From contig JAJGBQ010000004.1 of NCBI GenBank assembly GCA_022457065.1, positions 3,658,001 to 3,722,000 of the forward strand: a DNA stretch of 64,000 nt, in the 5' to 3' direction. The stretch is from Curvularia sp. ZM96. Lineage: Eukaryota > Ascomycota > Dothideomycetes > Pleosporales > Pleosporaceae. The position numbers were made by a program, and so were the translations under genes. The notes beneath the pieces are model-generated. The model ran no database searches. It was not told where the DNA came from and saw only the letters and a program-made list of their open reading frames with translations. Below, in pieces: positions 1 through 12,459 of this stretch. Positions within the stretch are counted from its first letter, which is position 1, and each line of letters starts with the position of its first letter.

Positions 1-2
1 TG

Positions 3-338
3 GACAGCTCTGATGCTATTGGCGGCATCCCTCTTATGACACTTGCCATTATTGTGTTCGGCGGTGTAATAGGTGTTCTCAGCCTTGTAATCATCGCCGC
101 CATCATTTGGGAGCTTCCGAATCGCAAGAAGCGAAAAGAAAACAAAGGCATCATGGCGATAGAAGAGATGGAAGCCTCAGAAAAGTGTGGTATTGAGGTT
201 ACGGTGACAAGAGCAACAAGCATCTCGCAGGGTAGCCCATCCCAAAGTCCACATGTTTCACAAACATCGCCGATACCAGATCGACCTGGAACATCCTCGA
301 CATTAGCACCGCCCCCAGCCAACTCAAGAAGTTCATGA
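3..338 (+). CDS. C-terminal part of a single-pass membrane protein (5' partial)
   Basis: The reading frame is open from the left edge and ends at a TGA at 336-338, so this is the last exon of a gene that begins outside the window. It encodes a short stretch, then one hydrophobic segment of about 23 residues rich in Ile, Val, Leu and Gly, then a basic stop-transfer cluster (RKKRK) and a Ser/Thr/Pro-rich tail of about 60 residues. That layout is typical of fungal single-pass cell-surface proteins (Wsc/Mid2-like or other type I membrane proteins), but nothing here identifies a family. The extracellular part that would settle it is not in the window. Confidence 0.55.
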   Translation, partial: DSSDAIGGIPLMTLAIIVFGGVIGVLSLVIIAAIIWELPNRKKRKENKGIMAIEEMEASEKCGIEVTVTRATSISQGSPSQSPHVSQTSPIPDRPGTSSTLAPPPANSRSS

Positions 339-1364
339 GCGATCTGCGACGGACCGATCCGATACGAAACAGATGGAGTACTGGCAACCTGAGCATACGA
401 GTCCATATATCTGCTAGTCCTGGGCCGATTAATTAGTTGGACGCCTCGCCAACTTAGCCTGTCCGAAGACGGAGATAGGCTTCTTTCACCTAGCGATGCC
501 TCTTTTTCCGACCCAGCTGATGGTTTTGGCGATCGCTTTTCGGAGCCTGGAGTTCGGAGTTAAGCGCTAGTTATGGGGTATCACCGGATGCGTTCGTTGG
601 TGCCGCTGACACATGCAGTGGAGAGAGTGTGGGTAAATTGACCCAGCCCGTCATTCGTCTAAAAAGCGGACGGAGATGCAGAGGCGCAATTCCCGTCACA
701 TTCCCTGTCTGCTTTGTCAATCGGAACAACTTTCGTCCACGTTGCACCCTTCTTTGTTCACCAAATCTTATCCGGAACGTTGCTGCAGCCAATAGATGTC
801 CCAATGTGTCAGCTTCGCGCTAGTTTGTAATATGATAGTTCTGCCCAAGAATAAACAAGCGCTTACGTTCACTCTGCTCCGCCTCTTTGAGTTACTCAAT
901 GTCTGTTATGGTACCCAAGAGCTACCCGGCTCAGCATACAAGCTATTTAGCCTTTGTCAGTGGTTATCACTGAATGCCTAATAAATCCTGTCAGCAATCG
1001 CCCCACAACCGTTGCAGTGCGCGTACTCTATTTCCAGTTGTGTCGTGGTGGATAAGCGCTTGGCTCAGTTACAGCATTCATATTCGCTTCCGAGATGGAC
1101 ATGTCTCCCGCTAAGTCCGACTAATTGCGTCAAGTACGGTATCCACATCCGAACCAAGACATGCATGGAAACACACAGTGATGCTGCCTGATATTCTGTG
1201 CAGGGAAGATGATTGCGGGACACTATAAAACCCCTTGCAGTATCTCTTACAGAAAGCCCAAGTCAACAGTTCATCGGTTCTTCTTGACATTTTCTACTAT
1301 TTCAGTTTCGTCTACAACATCAATCATTCTCATATAGATTGCGCCATCTTGCTATCTGCCCAAA
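339..1364. other. Intergenic; promoter region of the aldolase gene
   Basis: No convincing gene; the small ORFs here have no recognisable features. The right end holds a good TATA element (see 1224-1230) followed by a pyrimidine-rich leader before the aldolase ATG. Confidence 0.5.
1224..1230 (+). promoter_or_regulatory. TATA box of the HpcH/HpaI aldolase gene
   Basis: TATAAAA lies 135 bp upstream of the ATG at 1365, a usual distance for a filamentous ascomycete promoter with a leader of about 100 nt. The leader between them is rich in C and T and contains CAAC-type start contexts. This is a motif call only. Confidence 0.5.
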
Positions 1365-2564
1365 ATGTCCACTTTTACTCCCTTTAGCGAGCAACCTTCG
1401 CTACACACAAAGGCTCCCTACCGCGCCGCCGCTCTCACACAACCCGCCAATCTTCGTCAAGCACTCAAAGATGCTCAGGCTGATGCGAGCAAAAGTCTCA
1501 TTGGCGTTGCGCATGGAATCCCCAGCACGTTTGTGACCAAGCTCCTTGCGAGCACGAAGCCGGATTTTATCTGGATTGATGTTGAACATGGCATGTTTGA
1601 TCGGTTGACGCTGCACGAGTAAGTTGTAGAGGCGACTAATGGGAAATCATCTACTTAAGAACAATTTAAGTTGTATCCATGCTGCCCAACACCATTCAGA
1701 GGGAAAGTCGATGGTTATTTGCCGTGTACCAAAACACGATGAAATCAGTCTCACTACTGCGCTCGATGCAGGATGCGCAGGCATCGTCATTCCACACGTT
1801 GAGTCCGCACAAGAAGTCAGAGACTTCTTGAAGGAGATGTACTTCGGTGGTTGGTTTCCCCTCTTGCTCTATACCCCACATTTCCTTCTGGAAAACCCAT
1901 AGTAACACAATCGTACAGGAGGAAAGGGCCACCGTTCCTTCTCCCCGTGGAACTTCACTCCCGGCCTAACCCAGTCTCTTTATCCAAACGATCCTTACAA
2001 CGTCACAACTGCAAACAACCACGTCTGCCTCATTCCGCAAATCGAGTCGCTAAAGGGTGTTGAGAACGCCGAAGAGATCGCTGCCGTAGAGGGCATTTCC
2101 GGTCTCATGTTTGGCCCAGGTGACTTCATGATCGATGCTGGAATGGACATTCATGCTTTCCTCAATGGCAACCCTGATCCGAAGTTCCTTGAGTATATGG
2201 GCAGGTTCAGTGCTGCCGCTGCCAAGAACGATTTGCCAATCTTCGGGTACGTTGCCTTTCTTGTCTACTTTCCCTCTTGTTATGGCCATACTACTTCATC
2301 CTCACTGAGATATGTTTGGCTAATGTGTGATGCATCTGTAGTGGTGTTCTTAACCTAGATCAACTGCCCATGGCGATTGAGACCGGTGCTCGCGCCATTG
2401 CTGTCCAATTCGATGTCTGGGGCATGACGAGGCTGGTGGCGGACTCTCTGGAGGCTGGATGGAAGTGTGCGAAGTCATATGAAGGTAACCCGAGGCCGAA
2501 CTTGCCCAGCCTGGTGAATGGACAGGGTAAGAAGGCAGAGGAGAATGGAGTCAACGGAAAGTAG
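1365..2564 (+). CDS. HpcH/HpaI aldolase family protein
   Basis: Four exons: 1365-1618, 1671-1846, 1919-2246 and 2342-2564, giving 326 aa. The family comprises class II, metal-dependent aldolases that cleave or form C-C bonds on oxo-acid substrates. Visible signatures, in order: IDVEHG near residue 75; the catalytic Arg in VICRVP; GIVIPHVES; the glycine loop GGKGHRS, created only by joining exons 2 and 3, which supports that splice; the metal-binding Glu in PQIES; and GPGDFMIDAG with the metal-binding Asp. Length fits the family, which is usually 260-340 aa. Fungal relatives include macrophomate synthase and enzymes annotated as 2,4-dihydroxyhept-2-ene-1,7-dioate aldolase; the sequence alone does not say which substrate is used. 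An in-frame ATG context (AAAATGTC) supports the start. No obvious pathway partner lies next to it. Confidence 0.88.
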
Positions 2565-5349
2565 GTGTCTGGGGCATCCGACGCCAATGATTACTTGGTA
2601 TAGATCTCCTGCGGCTAAATCACGGATTGTGCCTTCGCATTGTTTGGATGCTTTGGTAAAGAATATTTATAATAGAATTATCCTGATAAGAATATATGGA
2701 AAGATCAAAGACCTTTGCTGGAAGTTAATACTGACTAGACCAATTTACGAAGTCTCACAGCAGCTTCCTATTGTATTTTTCTTTCAGAGTGTACAAATCT
2801 CTGCTAAAACAAGGCCTCTTATCATGCATCGTCGACGTGATGAAGTTGGACCCTGTCTGCTCTACTTCCCAAAATAGCGAATTTTGTTCGATAAACCACT
2901 GATGTACATATCAAAGAACTAAAAAACGGTATTCAACCATACTTACATCCAGTGTATGCTTGGATCAGGCGGTGTGCCCGTATGAGATTTCAACGTTACG
3001 GAGATTGCTACTCGTTTGATGAGAATACGTTCTAACGATTTGAGGGATAAGCACCTAAACATGAATGATGCATTAAAATCTGAACCCAGACTACGATAAC
3101 ATCACACCAAAAGGAACAAGTAAAGAGATGACGAGCAACGACGCTCCTAGAAAATGTCCAAAGTACTAATGAGCGTAAGGCCTGAGATCTGTGCCAATAT
3201 GAAAAACAATCTCGGATACCCAACATGCTAAAACGTTTTGATAGAGAGGACTTCAAACTGGGATTTCGGCGTTGCAAACCACTGTCATCTTGGTGTGAGG
3301 TGGTGGTTTATTCGGCCCTTTTCGTAGATGACAATAACCCGGGTTCGTAAACCGAAGTTCAGTCGGACATACGAACATGTGAACTCTAGTCTAGAACCAA
3401 TATTCTCGCGAGAAAATGGGGCATCAAAGGAACCTACGATGAGCCAAGATGTACAACCGTAGCTTTCTCTCTCATTGCAGGAAGAATGGCCTGACAAATA
3501 GTACAACTCTTGTGTATTGTGTATGCGACCCCGGCTACGTGCCCCACCATCACAGCCTTAGTTCGAACTTTATTCGTACATATTCCTGTCGGGTAAGTGA
3601 TGTCTGTATCAATCAACTCATTATACGAATCGTTCTAAGGTATATAAACCATGATAGAGATGCTGACTTCAAGATTTGAGCCTCGCCACAAAGTCAGCAT
3701 GTTCTCGAAACGATCACATCACACGTTACAACCATTGCATCTTCCCCTCCTCCTATATGTACCTCTTGCCGCTGCAGGTTGTCAGAACTGTCCTTGGTTC
3801 AGGTAGAGTAAATTCTATTCTCTCCAGACATGCTACTTTGCGGCACTTGCGACCAGTATTAATTCTTATCACAACGGAAGATGTGTCGGTCCTGCGAGGC
3901 CAGATGGGATGCAACCCCGTAAGAAGGGCGATGTTAAATATCAGTGGGTTGCCTGGTAAGACTATTGCTGCCATGATCCAGGATATTCAGTCAAGTGCTA
4001 GAGCGCCTGCTAAAGCGAGAAATGGCTTCTATCGAGCACTCATAACTACTTGATACTACTTCTTAGTACCATTAATTTGTGGAATCTGAAGGTGATCTGG
4101 AGCTCAGTGCGGTTCATGAGAGGGAGAGAAGAGAGTGTATGTGAATATAAGAACTTTCTCATTCCAACTATATCAGAGAATTGACGGGTTTCATGTCCCG
4201 TATTATTGCATTGTATTTCTGATTGCGCACGCTGATAGGGCATCGTGTGCCCTCCACAAATTCATGAGATTACTCGTTCTTTCCTTGCATCCCAATCGTA
4301 TGGGACTGATATCGTGCCACAAACCCTCATCTGGCAATGAGAGGACAATGATCGACAACATCCAGTAGCTTTCGTACTATGTACGTAGTTCAGCCCCTAG
4401 TACACGTGGTGCGGACTCAAGTCCGATCACTGTCGGACCTAAATCAATTACCTACTGGGCGCGTATCCCGAGCAACAACTATCGGATCCAAACCAGCCAC
4501 TGCTATAGCGCGCGTTGGATGCGAACCAAGTGCTATCGTAGCCGTCGGATAGGCTTTGGCCTATTTAGATAGTAGATCCTGCCCCTTTACTAGCCAGTGT
4601 AACTAGCTTGAACTGTAAACAGTGTTTGCTATAGACTAAAGAGTCGAAGTTATGCTATTGGTTCTTCTCCTAAAATCGCCATGGATCTCTCATGATGACC
4701 CAGTAAAAAGAAAATAATAACAACAACACAAGCTGTGTATGAACGAACAGATAGCAATCATGGAGACGAGAAGGTTGATGGGCTGGTGTATCAGAGGGCG
4801 CAAAACAGATCCACCATCTACGAATGAATGAACGCGCACGCGTCAGGTACACGGTACCAGGATGGTCAGGTATGTAGCAGGAGCACAAGCGAAATCCGAT
4901 TCGCAGGACATGCCGCTGGGCTACAGGCATCAATCTAGAGAGATATCAAGAGGAATCCAGAACGCAGGGTGGCTATGAAGGGCTAAACTGCGTATAACAC
5001 AGGTTGATTCCTTTTGCACGCAAATCCACGCGTGATGACGATTGAGGATGCTATTAGTCTCGGATAGGACGGGCTTGTGATGTTGCAAGTCTGGGTGGTG
5101 TAGTTCTAGGCTTGCCCTCTTGCACGGTGCACGGGCCACCCCAGCCATCACCAACCACCACATTTTCAAGTCACAGGAAATTACGCAACGCAACGGTTGC
5201 AATGATGGATCTCAAATACGAATACCGACCTGGTCGTTCCTACAACGATCTTTTCCAGCACCAGCCAATATCGATCCCTTGATCGACAGGTTTCTACGAC
5301 AATTAGCAGTTCGGGCGTGTTAACATATCATCCTGCCTCTACCGACACG
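2565..5349. other. Gene-poor intergenic stretch, partly repeat-like
   Basis: About 2.8 kb with no ORF that carries a recognisable domain or plausible exon structure. The block around 4400-4580 contains short inverted repeats (for example AGTCCGA/TCGGACT-like arms near 4419-4439 and ATAGGC-TTTG-GCCTAT near 4551-4566) and could be the decayed end of a mobile element. No transposase or reverse transcriptase fragment was seen. Confidence 0.3.
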
Positions 5350-5937
5350 ATGCTTTTCCACACTCAGACGGTTGCACTGGCCGCTCTTTTCTCGACCTTG
5401 GTCGCTGGAAGACCCTTTGATTCGGCGGGGTCGCCCAATATCGTCGCGAGGGGTAAGAGTTACGCGGTAGTCAATGTTGGTGGAGACTCCACGACCGAAA
5501 CTCCACCGATGGCGACCTCAGTAGTCGAGACGACGACAACTGTTGAGGTTGCTCTTCCAGGAAAGACTATCACCAAAGAGGTGACTGCCACAGTCGTCCC
5601 AGCACCACCACCTCCAGCACCAACCACACCTTGCTCAAGCTCGAGCAGCGTAGCGAAGTCGTCATCAAGTTCCCTCTCAGTTTCTTCGACATCAATCTCC
5701 GCGTCATCAACTCCTGGACCTACGGCGCCGCCAGTTGTCACACCAACCGCGTCCATGAGCGTGTCATCAAACAGCACGTCCACACCAACCGAGACACCAA
5801 AGCCAATCTTCATCACCGTCACCGTCCCAGAGGACAGCGGCCCCACTGAGTTTTACGATGATGGGCAATATCATACCCACTATAGAATAAAGACATTCAA
5901 CGCAGCAGTTGCTGCAACACCGTTGCCTGCGGCTTAA
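5350..5937 (+). CDS. Secreted Ser/Thr/Pro-rich small protein
   Basis: Single exon, 195 aa from the first ATG in frame at 5350; the frame is open a little further upstream but without an ATG. The N-terminus is a clear signal peptide: a short polar start, then a hydrophobic core, with a probable cleavage after LVAG at about residue 18. The rest is Val/Thr/Ser-rich, with a proline run near residue 83 and a poly-Ser block near residues 95-115, as expected of an O-glycosylated wall or extracellular protein. The tail contains a YDDGQYHTHY stretch. Only two Cys-poor regions are seen, so it is not a typical Cys-rich effector. No domain is recognised and no GPI-type hydrophobic end is present. Function unknown. 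Confidence 0.7.
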   Translation: MLFHTQTVALAALFSTLVAGRPFDSAGSPNIVARGKSYAVVNVGGDSTTETPPMATSVVETTTTVEVALPGKTITKEVTATVVPAPPPPAPTTPCSSSSSVAKSSSSSLSVSSTSISASSTPGPTAPPVVTPTASMSVSSNSTSTPTETPKPIFITVTVPEDSGPTEFYDDGQYHTHYRIKTFNAAVAATPLPAA

Positions 5938-6383
5938 GCGCCATGTCGATTGATTTCTTCTCTTCTTCAGCGAGGCGGTCGACTGGCTCCACTGTCTGTT
6001 TCTATTCTTTGACTGTGTTGTAACGACGAATGAGTAATGGTTGCATGGCGACACGCTAGACGGGCGAACGAGTACGCATTGGGTTGGCGTTCTGCCATGG
6101 TGGTAGATATGGACGCATCTTCGGACCCGCATGTACAAGTAGGCTAAATATTAGAGACAATGAAGAACAATGCAATGTCTGCAATTGCCGGGCAGTGATG
6201 TCTGGGTGGATGGCCGAGTGACGGGACAGCAGTGGCCGAGCCAGCGATGATGACGCAGCCTCAAGGAGAGGTGGCATCCCTGCCCGCGGCGCTTGGCGAA
6301 CGTACGCTCCAGGCGGCGGTGCCTGTATCCACCACGATCAGCTCTCCACAACCCGGACGACCAGCTCTCCCTCGACATACACA
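5938..6383. other. Intergenic, 5' region of VPS35
   Basis: 446 bp between the secreted-protein stop and the VPS35 ATG. No gene or clear promoter motif identified; it should hold the terminator of the first gene and the promoter of VPS35. Confidence 0.4.
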
Positions 6384-9371
6384 ATGGCGTCGCCGCCCCC
6401 TGTAGAAGACCAAGCTCGTCTTCTTGAAGATGCCCTGGCCGTGGTGCGCCAGCAGACAATGCTCATGCGGCGGTGTCTCGAGACGCCGGGCAAGTTGATG
6501 GATGCGCTCAAGTGCAGGTACGCGCATAGCCCATGAGTGAGGAGCGAAGGCTGGCATGCCCTCGGCGCAACTAAGGTTACCAAAGCAATACTGACGTCTC
6601 CTTCTTGTCCAGTTCGACACTCGTTTCGGAGCTTCGCACTAGCAGCCTCGGCCCAAAACAGTACTACGAGCTCTACATGGCCGTCTTCGATGCCTTACGC
6701 CACCTTGCTGTATATCTGCGCGAGAACCACCCTGTGAATCACCTGGCAGACCTCTACGAGCTGGTCCAGTATGCCGGCAACATCATTCCCCGCCTCTACC
6801 TCATGGTTACTGTCGGCACCGTCTACATGGCCATTGAGGATGCGCCGGTCAAGGAGATCATGAAGGACATGATGGAGATGAGTCGCGGAGTCCAGCATCC
6901 TGTCCGCGGCCTGTTCCTGCGCTACTACCTGGCCGGTCAAGCTCGCGATCACCTTCCCTCAGGCGACAGCGACGGGCCCGAGGGCAATCTGCAGGACTCC
7001 ATCAGCTTCATTCTCACCAACTTTGTCGAGATGAACAAGCTGTGGGTGCGCCTGCAGCACCAAGGCCACTCAAGAGAGCGCGAGCAGCGTACCAAGGAGC
7101 GACAAGAACTGCAACTTTTGGTCGGAAGCAACTTGGTCCGCCTGAGCCAGCTGGTAGATTTGGATAATTACAAGAAGATCCTGAACCCGCTTCTTGAGCA
7201 GATTGTGCAGTGCCGAGATGTGCTTGCACAGGAATATCTTCTAGAAGGTATGTCTTGGAGCTCTAGGGATATGAATGCGAGGATTTGGCTAATACTTTCC
7301 AGTTGTTACCCAGGTCTTCCCAGACGAGTTCCACCTCCACACTCTCGATCAGTTCCTCTCCGCCGTCGCACGTTTAAATCCGCATGTCAACGTTAAAGCC
7401 ATTGTCGTCGGCCTCATGGACCGGTTATCGTCCTATGCGCAAAGAGAAGCGGAATCGGAAAGCCCAGAACAGCGCAAGAAGACAGAAGAGGAATCGATCG
7501 CACAACTTTTGGAGCAGATGCGCATAGCAAAGGAGAAAAAGGCTACCGAACCAGAACCTGCACCAGCGCAGCAGAATGGTGGTTCCTCAGAAGCCTCAGA
7601 AACACAACCGCCTGCGGAAGAGGCAACAGAAGACTCATCTGCTCCTGCCGAGGCTTCTACTGAGGAGACTCCGGCTACTGAGGCAGATGGCGAGATTGAG
7701 AAGAAACGGGGTATACCAAACAACGTCAAGCTCTTTGAAATATTCAACGAGCAGGTTCAGACATTGGTCAAGATGCAGCGGTTGCCAATACAAGACACCA
7801 TTGGACTACTAGTGTCGTTGGCGAATCTTGCATTGTAAGCCTCAGTAGCTCGTATTACTCAACACTTACTGACTGTTGCAGGAACATTTATCCCGAGCGG
7901 CTCGATTACATCGACCAGGTTCTGACTTTTGCAAACCAAAAGGTTACCGAATACCAAAATAGCGCAGACCTACATTCGCAGGCTACCCAGAGTCAGATTC
8001 TCAGTCTCCTTCTTTCGCCTATCAAGACCTACATCTCGCTCTTCACCGCCCTAGCGTTACCCAACTTTATCCCTCTTCTACATTCACAACCATACCCAAC
8101 CCGAAGAGCTGTAGCAGGCGAGGTAGCAAGGAGTCTGATGCGGAACCAAACTTCTATTGCAACTGTTGAGAATCTTGAAAGTGTGTTGGAGATCTTGAAG
8201 GTTCTGATAAGAGAAGGCATACAACAGGCACAAGGATACCCTGGTGGACCGATCCAAAGAAGGGCACAGGAGACAGAGGAGACGATAGAGGAGCAGGGCT
8301 GGCTCGCGCGGATAGTGCATCTCATCCATGGCAAAGACAACGACACCCAGTTCAAGGTAAGTACCGTCAACCAGCGTTTCTTCCATTTCAGCAACTAACA
8401 CAATTTGCAGCTCCTGCAAACCGCGCGAAAGGCATTCGCCGAAGGCAACGAGCGCGTCAAGTACACCTCCCCTGCAATCATTACAGCGTCGCTCAAGCTT
8501 GCACGACAGTACAAGAAGCGTGAACACTTTGAAGACAACTGGCAATCGCAATCCTCGGCTCTTTACAAGTTCATGCATAACACCCTATCGACACTGTACG
8601 CCCGGGTCACTGGTTCGGCAGACCTCTCGCTTCGCTTGTTTGTTGCTTGTGGCCAGGTCGCAGACCAAAGCGGTTTCGAAGAGGTTGCATATGAGTTTTT
8701 TGCGCAGGCGTTCACTATCTACGAAGAAGCAATTAGCGATTCAAGAGCACAGTTCCAGGCCGTCTGTGTCATTGCAAGTGGCTTGCATACCACGAGGAAT
8801 TTCGGAAAGGAGAACTACGATACTCTCATCACAAAATGCGCGTTACACGGTAGCAAGTTGCTGAAGAAGCCAGACCAGTGCCGCGCAGTGTACCTTGCCA
8901 GTCATCTGTGGTGGGCGACTGAGATTCGCGCGCTAGGAGAAGAGGATCCGAAGGACGTGAGTATCTTGCAGTCATTTGATAAGCGGCACCAGTACTAACG
9001 AATCTAGCTCTACCGCGATGGCAAGCGTGTACTCGAATGCTTGCAACGAGCACTTCGTGTTGCCGACGCATGCATGGATGCCGCCGTATCCGTTGAACTA
9101 TTTGTCGAGATACTCAACAGATATGTGTACTACTTTGATCAAGAAAATGAGGCTGTAAGTTTTTACACATGCTTAATTGAAGTTCTATCACTAATGATAG
9201 GTCTCGCAGGTCACCACCAAATACCTCAATGGACTCATTGAGCTCATCCACTCAAATCTTCAATCCAATGAAAACGCCGCATCTCTTGAGAACCCGCGCA
9301 AACACTTCCAGCGTACCTTGGATTACATAGCAAGTCGCGAGTATGAAGGCGTAGTAACGACACCAAAGTAG
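6384..9371 (+). CDS. VPS35: Vacuolar protein sorting-associated protein 35 (retromer core subunit)
   Basis: Seven exons: 6384-6517, 6613-7247, 7303-7834, 7882-8356, 8411-8956, 9008-9154 and 9210-9371, giving 876 aa, close to the usual fungal length. Vps35 is the alpha-solenoid scaffold of the retromer, binding Vps26 and Vps29 and recycling cargo receptors from endosomes to the Golgi. The N-terminal region shows the conserved helices (QTMLMRRCL, AGNIIPRLYLM) and the signature LMVTVG..VY near residues 135-145. PRLYLMVTVG and PVRGLFLRYYL are diagnostic of the family. A low-complexity Glu/Ala/Pro-rich insert lies at about residues 340-410, between the N-terminal and middle solenoid parts; such an insert varies between fungi. 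The C-terminal part (LARQYKKRE, SVELFVEILNRYVYYF) is also well conserved. All intron joins keep the frame. Confidence 0.96.
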
Positions 9372-10045
9372 CTGTAATAGGTAATTCGCATGCAAAGTGG
9401 AGAATAGTTGTGGTAGTTAGTGTCGTGTGATTGAAATCATGGGCAAGAGGTGTAGCATGTGTGCATGTGGTGTATACCAACTATGATACGAAAATACCAA
9501 CGTTGAAAACCTTCGGCAGCTGCAATGATACGTGTGACACTTGGGATTTCTATCTTCTATGTGTTGTGATGAACAAGACAACACATCCATTGCAACTTTG
9601 GAATCTGTTTGGTAGACTGCACGTGTAGCGTGTACAAAAGAAAACTGATATTCAAATTCGGGTATGTATATAATCACAGAAAAGAAAAAAGATGTTAGTA
9701 GGAAATCGTCTAGGAAATCTCTTGTCCCAGCTTCGTTTCGCATACCCATCTCTCCAAGACCAGTCATGTGTGCCATGTCGCATGTCCCCTAAGAAAATCC
9801 CATATACACAAAGAAAAAAAAGAAAAAAAAGAAAGAGTTGATGAACTCGTGCCCCATCCTCCCTTTTTATGCAAGACCCAAGCAAGCCGAAACGATGATA
9901 CTAGGAAATGCGCCTCCCTGACTGGAAGCTATGCTTGTACGTGAGTAAAGACAGGAAAAACTCACTTTGAAAGAAAGAAAGTGAAAGTGAAAGGAAACTC
10001 AAGGAAACACATCATGTCGCGAGATGCAAGCCATAAACAAAGAAT
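9372..10045. other. Convergent intergenic region between VPS35 and the DUF3112 gene
   Basis: 674 bp holding both 3' ends. An A-rich tract (repeated AAAGAAAAAAAAG) lies near 9808-9838 and AG-rich repeats near 9970-10000. No gene seen. Confidence 0.5.
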
Positions 10046-12459
10046 CTAAGAACGATGATGCCTCATCGATGCAGGAGGCTGCGGCGAAGCACTGAATTTT
10101 CGAAATTCTTCCTGCGCCCACGCTTTCTCTTCTGTATCCACGCTCGACGGACTGTACTCGTTGGCGTAGTCCCAGCCTGTGTGTTCCTTGTGCCTATGAT
10201 CAGGTGTAGACGAAGATGATGAATCGGCGGACGAAGAGGACGAAGGGGGAGGCGGCAGGTGGTTGGATTTGATGACGTCGTAGTGTTCATTTCGTGGAGG
10301 GTGGTAGATTGTGGGTCTTGGGATCGTAAGATTAGGATTACCATTAGTTGCGTTGTTGTATCGGCTTCGCTGGTGGGCTATCATTGGGCTGCGCTCGAGT
10401 GGGTGATTAGGTTTCGTCGGAATATCTATTGGTTCGCGGAGAAGCGAGGCGTCGACGATGCGGCTTTGATCACCGCTCATGTGGTTAAGCAAAGAGATGA
10501 TTTCTAGACTGGGACTGGAGGATATTCCCTTTTGACGGTTCGAAGCGGATACCGAGTGCGAGGGTCTGAGTGCTCTGCGGGGCTCAGGTACTTCGCAACT
10601 GAAGGACGGTCTGGGGGATGCCGTGGGGGTGCTATTGGAGCGGTGGTGAACAGCTTGAATAGGGGGTGGATATACTGTATGTTTGGTAGCCCGTTTGGGA
10701 GACATACGGCCGTTTGTGGTGTGTATTGTTGCCATAGCGTTGTATTCGGGAAGGGGCATGTTACTCTGGTAGTATACTGGCGGTGGTGGTCTCATGGGCA
10801 ATTTGGACATGCTTCTTCCGCCATTCATCTCTAGCCTGGCCAATGCATTCGTCACCGCGTCCCCAACGTCGACATTGTTCAACTCGTGGTTCTCCAGTTC
10901 GAAAGTCTTTTTTCGTTTTACAGTCTTGGACGTCGCGCCATTCGTGTGCTCGAGAACAGGACTTGCGCCTTTCGGCGGCACAGCATCGGGGAGTGGCCAA
11001 TCAGCCGGAAGCTCTGGAACTGGAGGCGTACTATTGGTTTCTCGGGAAGTTCTGTGTCTTGTTGGAGCCCCAGATGTGTTCACGCCCTTCGACGAGTTAG
11101 CTCTCGAAGAGCTAGCATGAGTAGTTGGTGTAGAGGAGCCTCCATGAAGGGTTGACTGAGACGACTTGGGCACGGCCTTTAGGCTGTGTCGGCTTTTCGT
11201 TGACTCTTGTGAAAGACGTTTCACCTTCCAATTACCAGTCTTCTCGTCAACCTCAAGGGTCGAGTGTGGGTATCGTAGCGAATCTGCTAGCGTCTGGGTG
11301 TCCTCAAATACTGAAGCTGGGTATTGATGCAGAGTCTCGTTGGAGTCGTTTGGATTGACCATAGAGTTTCGCGTAGTGTTGACAACAGTCGGATTCTTCT
11401 CGTTTTCATTGTGGAGGTCAAGATGACTTCTGGAGTAGTCGCCGGTCTTTTTTGCACCGTTTGGAACGAAGAAGCGTAGGTCGACGCGACCAGCAGCGAA
11501 CAACACGACAACGAAGATTTCAGTAAGAAAGTTGAAGCAGTAAAAGCTTGCCTTGGATAGGTACCAAGGTAGTTGGGTCGTTCCGCGTTGAACGTCAACC
11601 ATTAGAGTTGGCGGGATCCAGGCCAAAACACAACGGAATACTTGTCCGACAGACAAGACGCAAACTGAGATCAAAAGAATCGTGATGTTGTTCCGAAGTC
11701 GACCAGCGCCAAACTTCTCGACCTCAGTACGGGGAATGAGAAGTGAAAGACAAACTAAAATAGCAGGTGCGAAACAGAATGCTGTCGCGTATGTCTGGGC
11801 GATGAGGAACAGACCACGGAAGGCATCAAGCTTCACTTGGTCGAGAGTGAAGAACTTCCAAACTTGACTTATGATGAGGCCAAGCAAAGTGACAATCAGA
11901 AAGAAAAGTCCACCTCGATGGAAGATGCGGTAGTGTGTTGACCATCCTAGACTCGGGTGCTGGGCGCGAAGAATACGTTGAGCGAAGAACCAGTTCACCA
12001 TATACAAGATGATAGTGCCAGCATAAGTAAAGATGTTTGCGGCGATGGCGAGTCCGACATCCCTGGGGTAGTTTGCCCATGCGATGCGTAAAACCATGGT
12101 GATGATTCGAATTTTGCAGAGACCTATAGCACGTTAGCTATTGCCGTATCGTGGTGAACTGATCACGGTATCATACCCAAGATTGCGCCATTGAAAACAA
12201 ACTTGTGGCCTCTATGCTTGTTGCCTTTAAAGATTCTAATGTGAATAACACCGAATACTAGGTAAAAGAAGAGGAATACGGCTGCGGCGGGTACATCAGG
12301 CAGAATGCTAGGTGACCCACCCAGTCCGGCATCGACAGGGGCATATGGGGGACCTTTTTGGCTTGATACTCCCGGCTGTTTGATGTCAGTCACACATTCG
12401 AGAAATTTGCACTAGTCGACACATACTGGAGGGCCTTGTGCTCCTTGTTGTGAAGACAT
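10046..12459 (-). CDS. DUF3112-family multi-pass membrane protein
   Basis: Three exons on the minus strand: 12427-12459, 12177-12375 and 10046-12123, giving 769 aa. The small first exon (MSSQQGAQGPP) was chosen because it provides the only good ATG and splices in frame. The first 300 residues hold about seven hydrophobic segments. The join of exons 2 and 3 creates the conserved junction GHKFVFNGAILG...RI.T.VLRIAW, which I recognise from the fungal DUF3112 (RTA-like topology) family. From about residue 310 the protein is a long, hydrophilic Ser/Pro/Asn-rich cytoplasmic tail with poly-Ser near the C-terminus. Function is unknown for the family; a plasma membrane location is an inference. It shares a promoter region with the divergent gene at 13600. 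Confidence 0.8.

Noticed and set aside
5460..5846. A 128-aa ORF antisense to the secreted protein gene, Val/Gly-rich
   Set aside because: Produced by the Thr/Ser-rich codons of the plus-strand gene; no start context or domain.
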